Made by a program: the position numbers and the translations under genes | The notes under the pieces: model-generated | Database searches by the model: none | Told to the model about the DNA's origin: nothing | The model's input: the letters and a program-made list of their open reading frames with translations, nothing else | In this document: piece by piece, positions 16,730 to 24,799 of the stretch | How the letters are laid out: each line of letters starts with the position of its first letter | Numbering within the stretch: the first letter of the stretch is position 1 | Assembly (NCBI GenBank): GCA_043721855.1 | Contig: JAYSPY010000096.1 | Location: 1 to 36,913 of the forward strand | DNA length: 36,913 bases | Reading direction: 5' to 3' | Origin: JACMNW01 sp043721855 | Lineage (GTDB): Bacteria > Pseudomonadota > Alphaproteobacteria > Rhodobacterales > Rhodobacteraceae

Positions 16730-17125
16730 ATGTCAGATGATGAGTCCAGATTTTACGCCCCTGATGCCGCCTTTATCGAGGCTTTGGCAAAAGCTGCAAT
16801 AGACGGCCTGCCCGATGATTTTCGCAAGATCGCCAGTTTGGTCGCCCTGCATGTTCAGGATTTTGTCCCGGACGCGGATCTGGAAGCGATGGGCTTGGAA
16901 GACCCGTATGAACTGACAAGTCTGTGCCAAAACGCCCCCGATACGCTTTGGCTGTTTCGCCGCCCACTTTTGGACGAATGGGCAGAGCGCGGCGATATCT
17001 GTTTGGCTGATCTTGTGGCCCAAACCGTCTGTCTGGAACTTGCCGATCATTTTGGTTGGAGCGATGTTGAAATTGCCGCTCATCCCTCTCTGCGGTCGGT
17101 CTTCGCGCAGACCATTGACCCCTGA
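16730..17125 (+). CDS. Zincin-like (DUF1025) family protein lacking the HExxH zinc motif
   Basis: A 131-residue protein whose layout follows the small 'metallopeptidase family' (zincin_1) proteins: N-terminal helix (FIEALAKAAIDGLPDDFRKIA), a VALHVQDFVPD strand, then DTLWLFRRPLLDEWAERG, and a C-terminal VAQTVCLELADHFGWSDVEI. In the family the last segment normally reads HEIGHHFGLSD. Here it is LELADHFGWSD (102-112), so both histidines of HExxH are replaced (by Leu and Asp) and only the following H107 remains. Zinc binding and peptidase activity are therefore unlikely. The frame is undisturbed, suggesting a maintained non-catalytic protein rather than recent decay. The start is the ATG at 16730; its ribosome binding site is weak. 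Confidence 0.75.
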   Translation: MSDDESRFYAPDAAFIEALAKAAIDGLPDDFRKIASLVALHVQDFVPDADLEAMGLEDPYELTSLCQNAPDTLWLFRRPLLDEWAERGDICLADLVAQTVCLELADHFGWSDVEIAAHPSLRSVFAQTIDP

Positions 17126-17172
17126 CCGAACCGGAAGAATGAGTATTTGGGCGAAGAAAAGACCAAGGCGCC

Positions 17173-18729
17173 TTAAAAATCGGTAGGAGCGCCGCCCTCT
17201 TGTTTGCGCTTTGCCACAAACCGCCGCAGGTCTTCCCTATGGTCGCTGTTCATTTCTGGCGCCTCGAACTCCGCGATGATCTGTTTGTAAATGCGGTGCG
17301 CGCGTTCTTGGGTCCAGACAGCGCCATCGATATTCCACGCCTCATAATTGCGCCAATCTGACACTATCGGGGCATAAAATGCGGTGGCATAGCGGTCTTG
17401 AGTATGCTGGCAGCCAAAATAATGCCCGCCCGCGCCGACCTCTTTGATCGCATCAAAGGCAAGGTCGTCATCGGTGGTGGCAACGATGGTTGGTTCAAAA
17501 TACCGTTGGATCATCTGCAAAACTTCGCAGTCCATCACGAACTTTTCGGGGCTGGCAATCAAGCCGCCCTCAAGCCAGCCAGCGGCATGATACACCATGT
17601 TGGTGCCCGACTGCACGGCAGCCCACAGCGAATTGCTGGTCTCCCACATCGCCTGCCCGTCTGGCACATTGGCAGCACAAACCCCCGATGATCGCATCGG
17701 CAATTTGTAAAACCGCACCAATTGCCCGGTCATTTGCGTGGCGCGCATGTATTCCGGCGTGCCAAAAGCGGGCGCGCCTGATTTCATATCGACATTGCTT
17801 GTAAAGGTTCCAATCGCCACCGGGCAGCCGGGGTTGATGTATTGCAACAGCGCAATCGCAGCCAATGCCTCGGCGATGCTAAGTGACACGGCCCCCGCCA
17901 TTGTCACCGGGGCCATCGCCCCCGCCAGCGTAAACGGCGTCACAATCACAGGTTGGCCGCGCCGCGCCAGTCGCATCGCCCCATCCAGCATCGGGTAGTC
18001 GTGCTTTAGCGGACTGACCGAGTTGATATTGGTATACATGCGGGGCCGCGCATCAAATTCCGCATGGGTCAGGCCGGCGGCAAGCCGGGTCATTTCCATC
18101 ACGTCCTCAACCCGTTCGGCACCCAGAGAATAGGCATGGATCACCTTGTCGGTCAGGGTCAGTTTTTCATAAACGCAGTCCAGATGCCGCACAGCGGGAT
18201 GAATATCTATCGGTTCTACCGGGTAGCCCCCGGCGATATGGATGCAGTTGAAATACTGCGTCAGTTTCATAAATTCCTTGAACGTCTCAAAATCACCGGA
18301 CCGCTTGCCGCGTTCCATATCCCACGAATTGGGCGGTGAGGACACGTTGACAAACACCATATGCTTGCCGCCGATGATCACTTCGCGGGCCGGATTGCGC
18401 GGCGTTATGGGAAATTCAGATGGCGCATGGGCCAGCATTTCCATCACGAACGATTCGTCCATTCGGACGTTTGTTCCATCCACCTTGCAGCCTGCTTTTT
18501 TCAGAATGGTCACGGCATCGGGGTTCAGAAATTCAATGCCAATATCCTTCAGGATCCGCATCGCGCCCCGGTGGATGGCCAAAACGCCGTCTTCGTCCAT
18601 TGGTTCGGTCGGCCGGTCCGTGTTCACCGGAATGCGCCAGGACATCTGATCGATAATGGCAGACCCCGCCCGTTCTTTGTTGCCAGCCCGCCCCCCGGCA
18701 CGGCGTTTTTTGCCTTGATCTTCGGTCAT
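17173..18729 (-). CDS. MttB-like trimethylamine/quaternary-amine methyltransferase family protein (non-pyrrolysine)
   Basis: A 518-residue protein of the MttB superfamily, which transfers methyl groups from methylated amines to a corrinoid protein. Family segments include GAMRILKDIGIEFLNPDAVTILKKAGC, the central barrel strands (VIVTPFTLAGAMAPVTMAGAVSLSIAEALAAIALLQYINPGCPVAIG) and the C-terminal GAGGHYFGCQHTQDRY. Archaeal MttB needs pyrrolysine at an in-frame TAG. This frame is continuous, so it belongs to the non-pyrrolysine group, some of which demethylate glycine betaine or related compounds. The substrate is not readable here and no corrinoid protein gene is adjacent. The ATG at 18729 has GGAGAA seven bases upstream; the frame is open further back into an unsupported Arg-rich extension. 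The N-terminal 30 residues are very basic (KKRRAGGRAGNKERAG). Confidence 0.88.
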   Translation of the reverse strand: MTEDQGKKRRAGGRAGNKERAGSAIIDQMSWRIPVNTDRPTEPMDEDGVLAIHRGAMRILKDIGIEFLNPDAVTILKKAGCKVDGTNVRMDESFVMEMLAHAPSEFPITPRNPAREVIIGGKHMVFVNVSSPPNSWDMERGKRSGDFETFKEFMKLTQYFNCIHIAGGYPVEPIDIHPAVRHLDCVYEKLTLTDKVIHAYSLGAERVEDVMEMTRLAAGLTHAEFDARPRMYTNINSVSPLKHDYPMLDGAMRLARRGQPVIVTPFTLAGAMAPVTMAGAVSLSIAEALAAIALLQYINPGCPVAIGTFTSNVDMKSGAPAFGTPEYMRATQMTGQLVRFYKLPMRSSGVCAANVPDGQAMWETSNSLWAAVQSGTNMVYHAAGWLEGGLIASPEKFVMDCEVLQMIQRYFEPTIVATTDDDLAFDAIKEVGAGGHYFGCQHTQDRYATAFYAPIVSDWRNYEAWNIDGAVWTQERAHRIYKQIIAEFEAPEMNSDHREDLRRFVAKRKQEGGAPTDF

Positions 18730-18844
18730 ACCCGGTTCTCCACGCTTATTGGCACCTTGTCGGAGCCGTTCTTGCAAGGATGAACGATGTGTCTTGCGAA
18801 TGGACACCTCCCCAGCGACGCATATATGTCGTTTTTGCCCGAGC

Positions 18845-19558
18845 CTACAGTGTGGCATTCGAAAGCTGATCAATCCAATCTGGCAATGCGTTGATGTCTT
18901 GCAACACGACATCGGCATGCGGTGCAAGGTCAGAGGCCCCCGCAACACCTGTCAGCACAGCAACCGCATACATCCCCGCAGCGCGCCCCGCGATCAAATC
19001 ATGGTGGCTGTCACCGACCATCGCCACACGGCGCGCATCAAGCCCAAACGTCGATGCAAAAGCCAACAACTGCCCGGGTTCCGGTTTGCCGCCAAACCCG
19101 GAATCGCAGCCTGATACGAAATCAAACAGCTGCAACACCCCGGCCGCCGCCAGATGCGCCCGCGCCGGGGCCTCTGTGTCATTGGTGGCCAAGCCAATTT
19201 TCAACCCGCGCGCCCGCAGGTTGGCAAGCAGCGGGGCCAATTCCACCGCGGGTGACATTTCAGTTGTCGCCGAAAGGCTGTTCATTTCATCCACCAGCCC
19301 GGTCAGATCGCGCCCCGGCAAATGCGGCAGCATGATTTGTGCAATTTCACGCGGCGTTGCGGCAATCACCGGGCTGTGCGGCGCAAAATCACCTGTCGCA
19401 AGATCAAAACCGATCACATGGCCCAGCTTTACCGCGTCAGCACCAGTGTCTGTAAGGGCGCGCAACAGGTCTGCGGTCCAGCGGCCCCAACTTTGGCGAA
19501 AATCAAAAAGCGTGCCGTCCTTATCAAAAACAATACCGTCGATCATCCATCGGTCCAT
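18845..19558 (-). CDS. HAD-superfamily hydrolase (phosphoglycolate phosphatase-like)
   Basis: A 237-residue HAD hydrolase of subfamily I. Motif I is FDKDGTLFD (nucleophile D12, acid/base D14), motif II is GLATNDTE, the lysine is in GGKPEPGQ, and motif IV is MVGDSHHDL. The helical cap between motifs I and II places it near Gph-type phosphatases acting on small phosphorylated metabolites. The specific substrate is unknown. I used the ATG at 19558; the ATG at 19546 (MIDGIVFDKDG) is an alternative, and neither has a strong ribosome binding site. It lies 115 bases upstream of the mttB-like gene on the same strand, so co-transcription is possible. Confidence 0.88.
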   Translation of the reverse strand: MDRWMIDGIVFDKDGTLFDFRQSWGRWTADLLRALTDTGADAVKLGHVIGFDLATGDFAPHSPVIAATPREIAQIMLPHLPGRDLTGLVDEMNSLSATTEMSPAVELAPLLANLRARGLKIGLATNDTEAPARAHLAAAGVLQLFDFVSGCDSGFGGKPEPGQLLAFASTFGLDARRVAMVGDSHHDLIAGRAAGMYAVAVLTGVAGASDLAPHADVVLQDINALPDWIDQLSNATL

Positions 19559-19641
19559 TCGTCATCTGCTACTAAGGGGATAGTTTAGAAACAATCCTTG
19601 GGTATTTTGACCTCGCAAAAGCGGATTGGCCGGCCAGAACA

Positions 19642-19923
19642 CTATGTCCAGTTGATCTGCTCCCCTCCCGGCAAGGCCATCCGGGCCAACATCGGCGCGT
19701 CATAGGGAAGTGAGGCAGCATCGCAAAACGCCGTCACCCAGGCATCATCCATCAGAACGAAGTCTAAAACGGACCCTAAAAACGCAGGCGCAGCCGCATC
19801 TGCGGCAATATCGGATGCAGAAGCCCCGGTTGCACCAAGGAAAACAGGAAAAAGATCATCATTTCCTGCCAGCCAGGTTAACGCCCGAAGCGCCAGAGTT
19901 TCGGCGGCATCTTGCTTACTCAT
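19642..19923 (-). CDS. DUF3572 family protein
   Basis: A 93-residue soluble protein beginning MSKQDAAETLALRALTWLAGNDDLFPVFLGATG and ending MALPGGEQINWT. This matches the small DUF3572 family, common in alphaproteobacteria and of unknown function. GGAAG lies upstream of the ATG at 19923; an ATG five codons earlier (19938) is possible. The much longer frame upstream runs under pleD and is not real. It diverges from pleD, a pairing I recognise from other Rhodobacterales, which hints at a link to c-di-GMP signalling without proving it. Confidence 0.82.
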   Translation of the reverse strand: MSKQDAAETLALRALTWLAGNDDLFPVFLGATGASASDIAADAAAPAFLGSVLDFVLMDDAWVTAFCDAASLPYDAPMLARMALPGGEQINWT

Positions 19924-20058
19924 GCCAATTCTTCCCATTTTTGCACCCGATCTATCCTTTATATCGTCCCTTGGCTCTGGTTTTGGAAAGGATATGTTAA
20001 CCAAATTGGCGGAACACTGTTGTGACGGTATCTTTGGGTTAGATGGGCAGCACAAGCC

Positions 20059-21441
20059 ATGGTTGGCAAAATCCTGATTGTTGATGGCGTTGCAACAAAT
20101 CGCATCATCTTCAAGGTGGCGCTGGCAGAGGCGTTTTATCATCCTGTTCTTGCCGCAGATGGGGAAAGCTGCCTGCATGTGGCGCGCGATGCATCGCCTG
20201 ACTTGATTTTGCTTGATCTGGTTTTGCCCGACCAATCGGGCGTCAGCCTGATCAGGCAACTGCGCGCTGATCCCGTAACCCGCGACATTCCCATTTTGGC
20301 ACTTGCCGCAACAAATGACGAAGACCTGTGCTTGGCGGCATTGCAGGCGGGCGCTGATGATGTGCTGGCAAAGGCCATTGATCACGCATCCTTGCTTGCG
20401 CGCGTGCGCAATCTTTTGCGCGGACGTGATGGATTTGAAGGTTTGGCACCCAGCATAGCGGGCGCTGATCTGTTCGGCTTTGCCGATGCGCCGGCTGCTT
20501 TTGTCGGCCGCGCGACGGTGTCTTTGCTGGCCGATCAGATGGAAGCCGCCCTTGATTGGCATGACACGCTGTCGCAAGAAATGACGGATACGATCCTGAT
20601 CCAATCGCGGGAAGAGGCTTTTTTGGACGCGAACCGCAACATCGGCCAAGCAGTTCCGGATGTATTTCTGATCAACGTCGGTCCTGCCGGAAATGGGGAT
20701 GGGTTGCGCCCGATGTCAGAACTGCGCAGCCGGGCGGCAACCCGCCATTCTGCTGTCTGCATTCTGCGCCCAAAGGACAACCGCGATAGCAATGCCATCG
20801 CCTATGATCTGGGTGCTGACGATGTGGTCAACGCCGACGTGCCGCCACGCGAACTTGCGCAGCGTCTGAAAACGCTGATCCGGCGCAAACGCCGTGACGA
20901 CCAACTTCGCGCCACGGTTCAAGACGGTCTGCGCTTGGCGATGATAGACCCGCTGACCGGCCTGCATAACCGGCGCTATGCCTTGCCCAAACTGGCCGCA
21001 ATATCGGCAGAGGCGCAGGCGCAAGCCACCATTTTCGCGGTGATGGTGATTGATCTTGATCGGTTCAAATCCGTGAACGACCGCTTTGGCCATGCAGCCG
21101 GTGATGCGGTGTTGGTCGACGTCGCCCGCAGGCTGAAGGAAAATCTCAGGGCCGATGATCTTTTGGCGCGTATCGGGGGCGAAGAGTTTTTAGTGGCCCT
21201 TCCCAACACCAACTTTGAAGAGGCCCGACTGGCTGCTGACCGGCTGTGCAAAGCCATCGAGGAATGCCCGATCAAGCTCGCGTTTTCACCCGGTGTGTCG
21301 GTGACGATTTCCATCGGTGTTGCCGTCAGTGACGCAAGAGCGGAGCCAACACCAACAATCGTGGACCGCGCGGATCAAGCCTTGTTGTTGGCAAAAGCCG
21401 AAGGGCGCAATCAAGTGACCATCAGCAAATCGGCGGCTTAG
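20059..21441 (+). CDS. pleD: PleD-type response regulator diguanylate cyclase (REC-REC-GGDEF)
   Basis: A 460-residue protein that makes c-di-GMP from two GTP. Receiver 1, about 3-118: phosphoacceptor D53 (LILLDLVLPD) and lysine in VLAKAID. Receiver 2, about 150-285, is degenerate, with LINVGP where an aspartate would sit, as in Caulobacter PleD. The GGDEF domain, about 300-455, has the active-site GGEEF (373-377) and the inhibitory I-site RADD starting five residues before it (R364), so product inhibition should be intact. In receiver 1 the usual acidic pair (VDD) is VDG (D9, G10), which may weaken Mg2+ binding and phosphorylation. The start at 20059 has only a weak GGGCAG upstream. Confidence 0.93.
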   Translation: MVGKILIVDGVATNRIIFKVALAEAFYHPVLAADGESCLHVARDASPDLILLDLVLPDQSGVSLIRQLRADPVTRDIPILALAATNDEDLCLAALQAGADDVLAKAIDHASLLARVRNLLRGRDGFEGLAPSIAGADLFGFADAPAAFVGRATVSLLADQMEAALDWHDTLSQEMTDTILIQSREEAFLDANRNIGQAVPDVFLINVGPAGNGDGLRPMSELRSRAATRHSAVCILRPKDNRDSNAIAYDLGADDVVNADVPPRELAQRLKTLIRRKRRDDQLRATVQDGLRLAMIDPLTGLHNRRYALPKLAAISAEAQAQATIFAVMVIDLDRFKSVNDRFGHAAGDAVLVDVARRLKENLRADDLLARIGGEEFLVALPNTNFEEARLAADRLCKAIEECPIKLAFSPGVSVTISIGVAVSDARAEPTPTIVDRADQALLLAKAEGRNQVTISKSAA

Positions 21442-21486
21442 CGTCACCCGCGAAATGGTCAAGACTGCATCTGTCTGATCAACGCC

Positions 21487-22050
21487 CTAAGGCTTTTCCG
21501 GCCCATCACGCCGTTTCAGCCCTCTGGAAAGGTTTTTCTCCAGCCGCTCCGCAAACGCCTGTCGCGATGCATCATCCATGCCGATCAAAAGATCAAAAAT
21601 CAGCCGCTGACCAAGTTGCAATCGGTCAGAAGTCCGCGTGTTTTGCCGATCAAACGCGGCGCGCAAGGCGTCGGCGTCAAACGGAACCATGCGCAATTGT
21701 GCCAGCAAATCAGTGAAATCCGCCCGCATGGCGCGGCGTGTGTCGCGCATATCAGGTGCTGCCGCTAAAAATGCACTGCGTAAAGCCGCACGATCATCTA
21801 TCAAAAGTGCGTCTGTGAAAGGGCCAAAGCCAAGGTCACCGGTCATCATCTTGTTGTGCATCGGCCCGCCATCGCGCAACACAGCCCCGGCCACGATTCC
21901 GGCCACGGCCAGATTAATAGCCAGCGATACCGCCAAAGCGACCCGGACCCAGCGCCCTTGCGGGCGAATGGGCCCTGTTGGTTGCCCTGTGGGTTGGGGC
22001 ACAGGTCCAGCGGTTATGGATGCATCATCAGGGCGGTCAGAGGCAGTCAT
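21487..22050 (-). CDS. Periplasmic heavy-metal-sensor-like (Metal_resist/CpxP-Spy type) membrane protein
   Basis: A 187-residue protein: a Pro/Gly-rich cytoplasmic tail (1-32), one membrane segment at about 34-57 (WVRVALAVSLAINLAVAGIVAGAVL), and a helical periplasmic domain (DDRAALRSAFLAAAPDMRDTRRAMRADFTDLLAQLRMVPFDADALRAAFDRQNTRTSDRLQLGQRLIFDLLIGMDDASRQAFAERLEK). The spacing of helices and the 'DAMRAAFDRQ...' pattern fit the CpxP/Spy/CnrX-like group, which senses metals or misfolded proteins. It is last in a four-gene minus-strand block after an ECF sigma factor gene, starting three bases after the previous stop, so it may regulate that sigma factor. The family assignment is by pattern only. 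Confidence 0.75.
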   Translation of the reverse strand: MTASDRPDDASITAGPVPQPTGQPTGPIRPQGRWVRVALAVSLAINLAVAGIVAGAVLRDGGPMHNKMMTGDLGFGPFTDALLIDDRAALRSAFLAAAPDMRDTRRAMRADFTDLLAQLRMVPFDADALRAAFDRQNTRTSDRLQLGQRLIFDLLIGMDDASRQAFAERLEKNLSRGLKRRDGPEKP

Positions 22051-22053
22051 CGC

Positions 22054-22404
22054 CTATCCTTCTGTCAAAATGGCATCAACGCCGGGGATCAGTTCCATAT
22101 CGCCAAGCGGCGATTGCGCGATGAACGCGTCGGTCAGCGTCGTAAGCGATGTTGGCTGCACAAAGCCAAGCATCACGCCCACCATGGCGGCAGATCCCAA
22201 ACCCGCCAGCCCACCCTTCCCGCCCAGCGCATGAAAAATGCTGGCCCAAAACCCCACGATCTGCTGTGGTCTGACCTCGGATCGCATGGGCTTTGGCTGA
22301 TGCACCATCGCATCAGCCAGAACTTTTTCCATCAAGGCCGCGCTGTCCAGCGGCCTTTGCGCCCGCGCTTTGGCCAACAGATCGTCAATATCGTGCCCGC
22401 GCAT
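22054..22404 (-). CDS. Small membrane protein, candidate partner of the ECF sigma factor
   Basis: A 116-residue protein I do not recognise by name. The N-terminus (MRGHDIDDLLAKARAQRPLDSAALMEKVLADAM) is hydrophilic and helical. One hydrophobic segment lies near the centre-right (GLAGLGSAAMVGVMLGFVQP), followed by a short acidic tail. Its place, one base after the sigma factor stop and four before the metal-sensor gene, is where an anti-sigma factor is often found. It has no cysteine, so it is not a zinc-binding (ZAS) anti-sigma factor. The ATG at 22404 and the one at 22422, which overlaps the sigma gene, both have acceptable ribosome binding sites. Confidence 0.7.
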   Translation of the reverse strand: MRGHDIDDLLAKARAQRPLDSAALMEKVLADAMVHQPKPMRSEVRPQQIVGFWASIFHALGGKGGLAGLGSAAMVGVMLGFVQPTSLTTLTDAFIAQSPLGDMELIPGVDAILTEG

Positions 22405-22405
22405 G

Positions 22406-23002
22406 TCAGTTGCCTTTTTCATAGCCAAGATCTTCCTGCCGACCCGATAAGATCGCCGCCAGCGCGCGTTTCCCCCGGGCAATCAAACTTTCAACCGCTT
22501 CAATTCCGATGTCCATGACCTGCGCAATCTCGGGGTTGGTGAACCCTTCGATATGGCGCAAAACAACCGCTTCACGCTGCCGGTCCGGCAAAGCGACCAG
22601 CGCTGCATTCAGGGCCGCCATCCGTTCCGCGTCGATCAAACCAGCCTCTGCACCGCGCGCACCGTCTTCAACATCCGGCGCATCATCCAAAGCCACAACC
22701 TTGCGGCGCTGCCGCACCCGCAAACGGTCCGTGCACAGGTTCGTTGTTACCCGGTACAGCCAGGTTGTAACCTTGGCCTCGCCCTGCCGCCAATCCGGTG
22801 CCACCCGCCACAACCGCAACATCGCCTCCTGGGCCACATCTTCAGCCTCTGCCCGGTCATTCAGCAACCGCGCCGCATAACCAAGAATGTGCGGCACCAG
22901 ACGGACAGTCAGAATACGTGCGCCACCGGCATCCCCATTTGCATAGAACACCAGCAGCGCCTCGTCCGAGACATCCGAATACGCGTCAAAGGCCATATCC
23001 AT
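22406..23002 (-). CDS. ECF-type RNA polymerase sigma factor
   Basis: A 198-residue sigma-70 family protein with regions 2 and 4 only. Region 2 is at about 25-90 (GYAARLLNDRAEAEDVAQEAMLRLWRVAPDWRQGEAKVTTWLYRVTTNLCTDRLR). Region 4 is at about 130-180 (ALVALPDRQREAVVLRHIEGFTNPEIAQVMDIGIEAVESLIARGKRAL), including the helix-turn-helix. It therefore directs transcription of a specialised stress regulon. It lies 86 bases after the EF-hand gene and is tightly linked to the two downstream membrane-protein genes, which suggests autoregulation through them. The start is the ATG at 23002; MAF two codons later is possible. Confidence 0.92.
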   Translation of the reverse strand: MDMAFDAYSDVSDEALLVFYANGDAGGARILTVRLVPHILGYAARLLNDRAEAEDVAQEAMLRLWRVAPDWRQGEAKVTTWLYRVTTNLCTDRLRVRQRRKVVALDDAPDVEDGARGAEAGLIDAERMAALNAALVALPDRQREAVVLRHIEGFTNPEIAQVMDIGIEAVESLIARGKRALAAILSGRQEDLGYEKGN

Positions 23003-23088
23003 AGTGCCCCGAGGTTAGCCGCAATTGGTCATTCAAGCAAAGCCCTCGCCAACCAGTGGCAGGCAAGGGCGTTCACAGTCGGGGCAAT

Positions 23089-23568
23089 TTAGCCGCGACG
23101 GTGATGTTTGCCGTGTTTGCCCATCTCATCTTTCATCGCCTCAATCTCGGCTTTGGAGATTGATCCGTTGCCATCCGCATCCGCCCGTTCAAACATCGAA
23201 GGCGCGCGCGGGCCATTTGCCATTTCTTCGGCCGACAACTGGCCATCCGCGTTTTCGTCCATCCGTTCGATCATTTTGGATGCCATGTCGGTTGCGCGCA
23301 GGGTCATATCGACAAGCTGTTTTGCAGCCAATTCTTCGGCACTGACCTGTCCGTCGGCATTGGTATCAGCTTTCGCAAATTCGGCGGCCCGAAAGGCATC
23401 AAATTCTGCTGTGGTGATGCTGCCGTCTTTGTCGGCATCAATTGCATCAAAGTTCATCATCGGCATCGGGCCACGGCCATCTTTGCCTTCAGCTTGGGCC
23501 AAGGTCGAAACAGAGCCTGCCAAAACTGCACTCAGGGTCAGCAGCGCAAGTGTTTTCTTCAACGTCAT
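23089..23568 (-). CDS. Secreted protein with four EF-hand loops
   Basis: A 159-residue protein with a signal peptide (MTLKKTLALLTLSAVLAGSVSTLAQA, cleavage near 26). Four Ca2+-binding loops follow: DADKDGSITTAE (44-55), DTNADGQVSAEE (68-79), DENADGQLSAEE (104-115) and DADGNGSISKAE (130-141). All have Asp or Asn at positions 1, 3 and 5 and Glu at 12, so they should bind calcium. The tail is basic and His-rich (GKHGKHHRRG). The ATG at 23568 has GGAG six bases upstream; the ATG at 23580 is less likely. It is first in the block leading to the ECF sigma factor and may be a periplasmic calcium or metal buffer. The exact role is unknown. Confidence 0.88.
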   Translation of the reverse strand: MTLKKTLALLTLSAVLAGSVSTLAQAEGKDGRGPMPMMNFDAIDADKDGSITTAEFDAFRAAEFAKADTNADGQVSAEELAAKQLVDMTLRATDMASKMIERMDENADGQLSAEEMANGPRAPSMFERADADGNGSISKAEIEAMKDEMGKHGKHHRRG

Positions 23569-23769
23569 CGTCGTCTCCATCGTCTGGTAGCGCGCAGGTT
23601 TCTGCGGCCTTGTGATCCATAAACGAAGCGTCTTTCGGTTTCCGTCGGCACTCTTGCCAAGAATTTGCGACAAGGGGACGCAACCGCAGCATTGTGCTTT
23701 GCCAGTTGCCCGCTTCAGGCGTAAGCCATGAATTTAAAATCGCGTTATCGCTCAGGACCAGTCTCCGCC

Positions 23770-24165
23770 ATGATCAGCCACAATCCACCTGTACCAGAGG
23801 CGGATCGACCGCTAAAACCCGCATTGATCTTGGGTTGGCGTCGGTTATGCCCAAACTGCGGTTCCGGCCCAATTCTGCGCGGCTACCTTACCGTGCGTGA
23901 AAATTGCCCGATCTGCGGCGAGGCCTTGCATCATCAGCGCGCCGATGACGGCCCGGCTTATCTGACCATCTTGATTGTCGGTCATGTGATGGCGCCGCTG
24001 ATCCTGATTGCCTTTACCAAATTTCGTCCTGATCCCCTGACTTTGGCGGCGGTTTTTTCGGTTGGCACCGTGGCGCTGTCGTTATTTCTGTTGCCGCGCT
24101 TGAAGGGCGCTATGGTGGCGCTGCAATGGGCTAAACGGATGCATGGGTTTGGCAATGCAGGCTGA
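23770..24165 (+). CDS. DUF983 family membrane protein with zinc-ribbon-like cysteines
   Basis: A 131-residue protein with a CPNC...CPIC pair (LCPNCGSGPILRGYLTVRENCPICGEALHHQRADDGPAYLTILIVGH) typical of DUF983. Two hydrophobic segments follow (ILIVGHVMAPLILIAF and LTLAAVFSVGTVALSLFLLP). The four cysteines could bind a metal; the function of the family is unknown. I chose the ATG at 23770 because homologues usually start just before GPALxxGWRRxCPNC. An in-frame ATG at 23728 would add 14 residues. The end overlaps the start of the Nudix gene, suggesting translational coupling. Confidence 0.87.
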   Translation: MISHNPPVPEADRPLKPALILGWRRLCPNCGSGPILRGYLTVRENCPICGEALHHQRADDGPAYLTILIVGHVMAPLILIAFTKFRPDPLTLAAVFSVGTVALSLFLLPRLKGAMVALQWAKRMHGFGNAG

Positions 24166-24790
24166 TAATCCCCCGGTTTTGCACGTTCGGCCCGCTGCAA
24201 CGCTGGTGCTGTGGCGCAGCGGGTTGGCGGGACCACAGGTTTTGATGGGCCAACGCGGCGCGCAGGCGGCCTTTATGCCGTCAAAATATGTGTTTCCGGG
24301 CGGGGCGGTTGATGCTGGTGATGAAACCATGGCCAGCGACTTTGCCATCGACCAGACATGCCATCAACGGTTGCAACTAAAATGCCCCGCCGATGCACCG
24401 TCACCAAAGGCCATTGTGGCCGCCGCTGTGCGCGAGCTTTGGGAAGAAACCGGGTTGCGCCTGATATCCAAACCTGCGGCAAACAACGACATGCGGTTTA
24501 TCTTCCGGGCCATCACCCCACCGGGGCGCAGCCGGCGGTTTGATGCAAGGTTTTTTCTGGCAGATGCGGCCAGCATCGCGGGCGATCCAGAAGATTTCAG
24601 TGCGGCATCGGACGAGCTTTCGCATCTGCATTGGATTGGGCTTGACCAGACGCGCAGGCTTGATTTGCCCTTTATCACCGAAGTGGTCTTGTCGGAAATC
24701 AGCCACCTTCTGCGCGGACGCGCAAAGAACGATGGCGTGCCGTTCTTTGATAATTCCGGCCATGTGCCAACATTTCGCAGGCTTTGCTAA
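24143..24790 (+). CDS. Nudix hydrolase
   Basis: A protein of up to 215 residues. The Nudix box is present with an insertion between its two halves: FPGGAVDAGDE, then AAVRELWEETGLRL carrying the catalytic RExxEE glutamates. It should hydrolyse a nucleoside diphosphate linked to another moiety. The long insertion resembles the NUDT7/NUDT19-like CoA/acyl-CoA branch, but that is only a suggestion. The start may be 24143 or the ATG four codons later (24155). Both overlap the DUF983 gene and neither has a strong ribosome binding site. It is convergent with the desaturase gene, nine bases apart. Confidence 0.85.
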   Translation: MGLAMQADNPPVLHVRPAATLVLWRSGLAGPQVLMGQRGAQAAFMPSKYVFPGGAVDAGDETMASDFAIDQTCHQRLQLKCPADAPSPKAIVAAAVRELWEETGLRLISKPAANNDMRFIFRAITPPGRSRRFDARFFLADAASIAGDPEDFSAASDELSHLHWIGLDQTRRLDLPFITEVVLSEISHLLRGRAKNDGVPFFDNSGHVPTFRRLC

Positions 24791-24799
24791 GCCTAACTG

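Noticed and set aside
18750..18785. Possible sigma-54 (-24/-12) promoter upstream of the mttB-like gene
   Set aside because: TTGGCACC occurs, but the required GC-containing -12 element is absent at the right distance.
19939..20649. Upstream extension of the DUF3572 gene to 335 codons
   Set aside because: It lies opposite pleD, whose receiver motifs are unmistakable. The family is about 90 residues long.
23617..23644. GGAAAC...CGTTTA as an autoregulatory ECF promoter before the EF-hand gene
   Set aside because: The spacing of 12 bases is too short for ECF promoters, which need about 16-17, so I did not list it.
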